The position numbers and the translations under genes are program-made. Source: Prevotella sp. UBA5387 (GTDB taxonomy: Bacteria; Bacteroidota; Bacteroidia; Bacteroidales; Bacteroidaceae). From it: a DNA stretch of 24,784 nucleotides. The stretch covers positions 1-24,784 of the forward strand of contig DHOP01000031.1 of the NCBI GenBank assembly GCA_002407775.1. The letters run 5' to 3'. How positions within the stretch are numbered: position 1 is the first letter of the stretch; each line of letters opens with the position of its first letter. Under the pieces are notes generated by a model. It was given only the letters and a program-made list of their open reading frames with translations. It was not told where the DNA came from and did no database searches. Positions 24,519-24,784 of the stretch are shown in pieces.

Positions 24519-24784
24519 TTACGCTTTATCAATTCTCTGTTTATATTTAGGATCCTTCTTAATTAGAACTCTTGATTTGACTTTCGCTGTTCCTGGATTA
24601 TTCATGGGGTCATCGTGCATTGCATGATTTAAAAATCCAATATTCATTCCCTGCATCGCCCCTTGCAGGAAGTCTCCGCCCGTTGCCCAAGCTACCGCGC
24701 CACCCATGACTGTCGTGGAAACTGGCAAAGTTGCCGCCGTCTAATGCGGATACTACGCCGCTCGCCAAGCCATGCGCCCCCGCA
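24519..24784 (-). pseudogene. C-terminal remnant of an Rhs-type protein, frameshifted
   Basis: Minus-strand remnant running in from beyond the right edge. From the edge, one frame reads HGLASGVVSALDGGNFAS, typical of the Gly-rich tail of Bacteroidetes Rhs/YD-repeat core domains. After about position 24725 the similarity moves to another frame, VMGGAVAWATGGDFLQGAM followed by GMNIGFLNHAMHDD, ending at 24519. The second frame is closed upstream by TAG at 24741-24743, and the first runs on into non-matching sequence. The two motifs are only a few residues apart where intact proteins usually have a longer stretch, which suggests a small deletion with a frameshift. In intact proteins this part precedes a variable toxin domain. 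Only a short tail follows here. Confidence 0.55.

Overview
The window looks like chromosomal DNA from a member of the order Bacteroidales, most probably Prevotellaceae (Prevotella/Segatella type). The evidence is a short primary sigma factor without region 1.1, Bacteroidetes-type promoters (TTTG, 19-20 bp, TAnnTTTG) in front of most genes, weak Shine-Dalgarno sequences, a fused fucokinase/GDP-fucose pyrophosphorylase, a GH115 xylan alpha-glucuronidase, NifJ-type pyruvate:ferredoxin oxidoreductase and a GSCFA-family protein. Genus and species are inference only.

Layout. Bases 1-132 hold an imperfect 22-bp tandem array built on 15-bp odd palindromes. A secreted GH115 enzyme (322-2817, -) follows, divergent from an Mrp/ApbC-type Fe-S carrier ATPase (3011-4114, +). 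A strong two-way terminator separates mrp from the convergent pyruvate phosphate dikinase gene (4349-7075, -). Divergent from that lie an RlmD-type 23S rRNA methyltransferase (7290-8759, +) and then the primary sigma factor (8929-9801, +), which ends in a clear terminator. tRNA-Cys(GCA) lies on the minus strand (10040-10113) with its own promoter and terminator. A second 22-bp palindrome array (about 10287-10389) sits upstream of an exported TPR protein (10466-11146, +), whose 3' end overlaps a convergent fucose permease gene (11134-12465, -). fucP and the bifunctional fkp gene (12590-15379, +) diverge from closely spaced promoters. Together they form a module that would import L-fucose and turn it into GDP-fucose for surface glycans. 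No fucose catabolic gene is present in the window.

Next is a compact plus-strand cluster of three small membrane proteins (CD225 family, DUF2752, TM2 domain; 15499-16550), followed by a NUDIX hydrolase and a GSCFA-domain protein (16617-17952). On the minus strand lie an alanine-rich lipoprotein with a highly structured 3' region (18308-19048), pyruvate:ferredoxin oxidoreductase (19323-22925) and, 43 bp upstream of it, a P-loop ATPase of the AAA_14/DUF4143 type (22969-24153). The right edge holds a broken Rhs-type C-terminal remnant and a tiny glycine-rich reading frame.

Most genes are ordinary housekeeping or carbon metabolism genes: PPDK and PFOR both act on pyruvate, and FucP/Fkp act on fucose. 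The least explained signals are the two palindrome arrays. They share an exact 22-bp period (15-bp palindromic core plus 7-bp spacer) but have different core sequences. The CD225-DUF2752-TM2 trio and the ATPase-nifJ tandem are also unexplained.
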